Shown here: in pieces, positions 22,188 through 22,617 of the stretch | Layout of the letters: every line of letters begins with the position of its first letter | How positions within the stretch are numbered: the first letter of the stretch is position 1 | Origin: Spirochaetia bacterium | GTDB lineage: Bacteria; Spirochaetota; Spirochaetia; Treponematales; Treponemataceae | Assembly (NCBI GenBank): GCA_900770075.1 | Contig: CAAGIZ010000054.1 | Location: 1 to 22,617 of the forward strand | Direction: 5' to 3' | Length of the DNA: 22,617 nt | Notes under the pieces: generated by a model | What the model saw: the letters and a program-made list of their open reading frames with translations, nothing else | The model's database searches: none | What the model was told of the DNA's origin: nothing | Program-made: the position numbers and the translations under genes

Positions 22188-22616
22188 TCATTTTCCTACG
22201 CAGAAGTGGCTGAATATGGATCCCAGGACATCATCTGGAGTTACTTCTCCCGTCACTTCCCCAAGGCTGTCCAGACAGTCTTCCAAATCCTGAACCACTG
22301 CATCAAGGCCGTAGGTTTCGTCCCTTGCAGTCTGTAATGCGTGTTCCACCCGCTCAAGAGCCTGAACAACGCTTTTTTTCTGCCGTTCAGACCCAAGCCC
22401 GGTCTTTTCCGCTCCCGGAGTGCTGTTCCCCAGAAGAATTTTCCGCACAAGGGCAGCCAGTTCCCCGACTCCGCTGCCTTTTTTGGCAGAAATTTTAACG
22501 AAGTTTTCCGCTTCCAGAAGAGAAATGTCCGGATTTTCGGGGAAAACATCCGCCTTGTTGAATACCACAACCACAGGAATTTCCTTATTTTTCCGCAGAA
22601 AGTCCCTGTCATCAGC
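22188..22616 (-). CDS. mnmE: tRNA modification GTPase MnmE (TrmE), C-terminal part
   Basis: The 5' part lies beyond the window; 142 codons plus stop are present. MnmE, with MnmG, makes the (carboxymethyl)aminomethyl modification at U34 of tRNAs. The visible region starts in the G domain: NKAD (G4 motif) and SAKKG (G5 motif). The C-terminal helical domain follows, with LDSLGEVTGEVTPDDVLGSI and the end FCVGK, which carries the conserved Cys of the C-x-G-K terminus. The gene is intact at its 3' end. About 77 nt separate its stop from the next promoter, without a clear terminator. Confidence 0.95.
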   Translation of the reverse strand, partial: ADDRDFLRKNKEIPVVVVFNKADVFPENPDISLLEAENFVKISAKKGSGVGELAALVRKILLGNSTPGAEKTGLGSERQKKSVVQALERVEHALQTARDETYGLDAVVQDLEDCLDSLGEVTGEVTPDDVLGSIFSHFCVGK

Positions 22617-22617
22617 A

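Overview
The window looks like a chromosomal segment of a spirochaete, most likely Treponema. This is an inference from gene content: a FIST protein paired with a soluble chemoreceptor, a DUF3943 outer-membrane protein, and a signal-peptide beta-barrel protein coupled to a membrane-anchored HD-GYP-like protein. It was not checked by alignment. Almost everything from 4.9 kb to the right end is on the minus strand. The first 2.7 kb is AT-rich, accessory-looking DNA with an IS256-family transposase remnant.

Layout. 1-2.7 kb: the end of an unknown plus-strand ORF, then a minus-strand trio (coiled-coil protein with a W-x-G motif, unknown protein, small zinc-ribbon protein). The first two overlap by 58 nt across a textbook A AAA AAG slippery heptamer in the correct phase for -1 frameshifting. 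Next come the transposase remnant and a cyclophilin-like gene remnant. 2.7-4.8 kb: plus-strand FIST sensor plus cytoplasmic chemoreceptor, converging on purF through three hairpins. 4.9-14.4 kb: minus-strand thrC, asnB, gltB, purF. 14.8-16.3 kb: DUF3943 outer-membrane protein. 16.6 kb: tRNA-Ile with a UAU anticodon. 16.75-19.4 kb: glmS followed 2 nt later by a cytoplasmic SGNH/GDSL esterase. 19.5-22.0 kb: a beta-barrel protein overlapping a membrane-anchored degenerate HD-GYP protein. 22.2 kb to the end: the C-terminus of mnmE.

Two themes stand out. First, PurF, GltB, AsnB and GlmS, four families of N-terminal-nucleophile (class II) glutamine amidotransferases, all lie in one 14.5-kb stretch with thrC, making this a glutamine/nitrogen-assimilation neighbourhood. 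Second, the intergenic spaces are filled with modular GC-rich repeats built from short hairpins. Framework and loop sequences are kept while stem arms are replaced by other self-complementary arms, which suggests selection on RNA or DNA secondary structure. A second, AT-rich hairpin family lies in the same spaces.

Regulatory signals that can be read: strong sigma70-like promoters for the tRNA and for the beta-barrel/HD-GYP pair, a strong terminator after the tRNA, a promoter followed by a terminator-like hairpin ahead of asnB (possible attenuator), and a terminator-like hairpin ending against the glmS ribosome-binding site.
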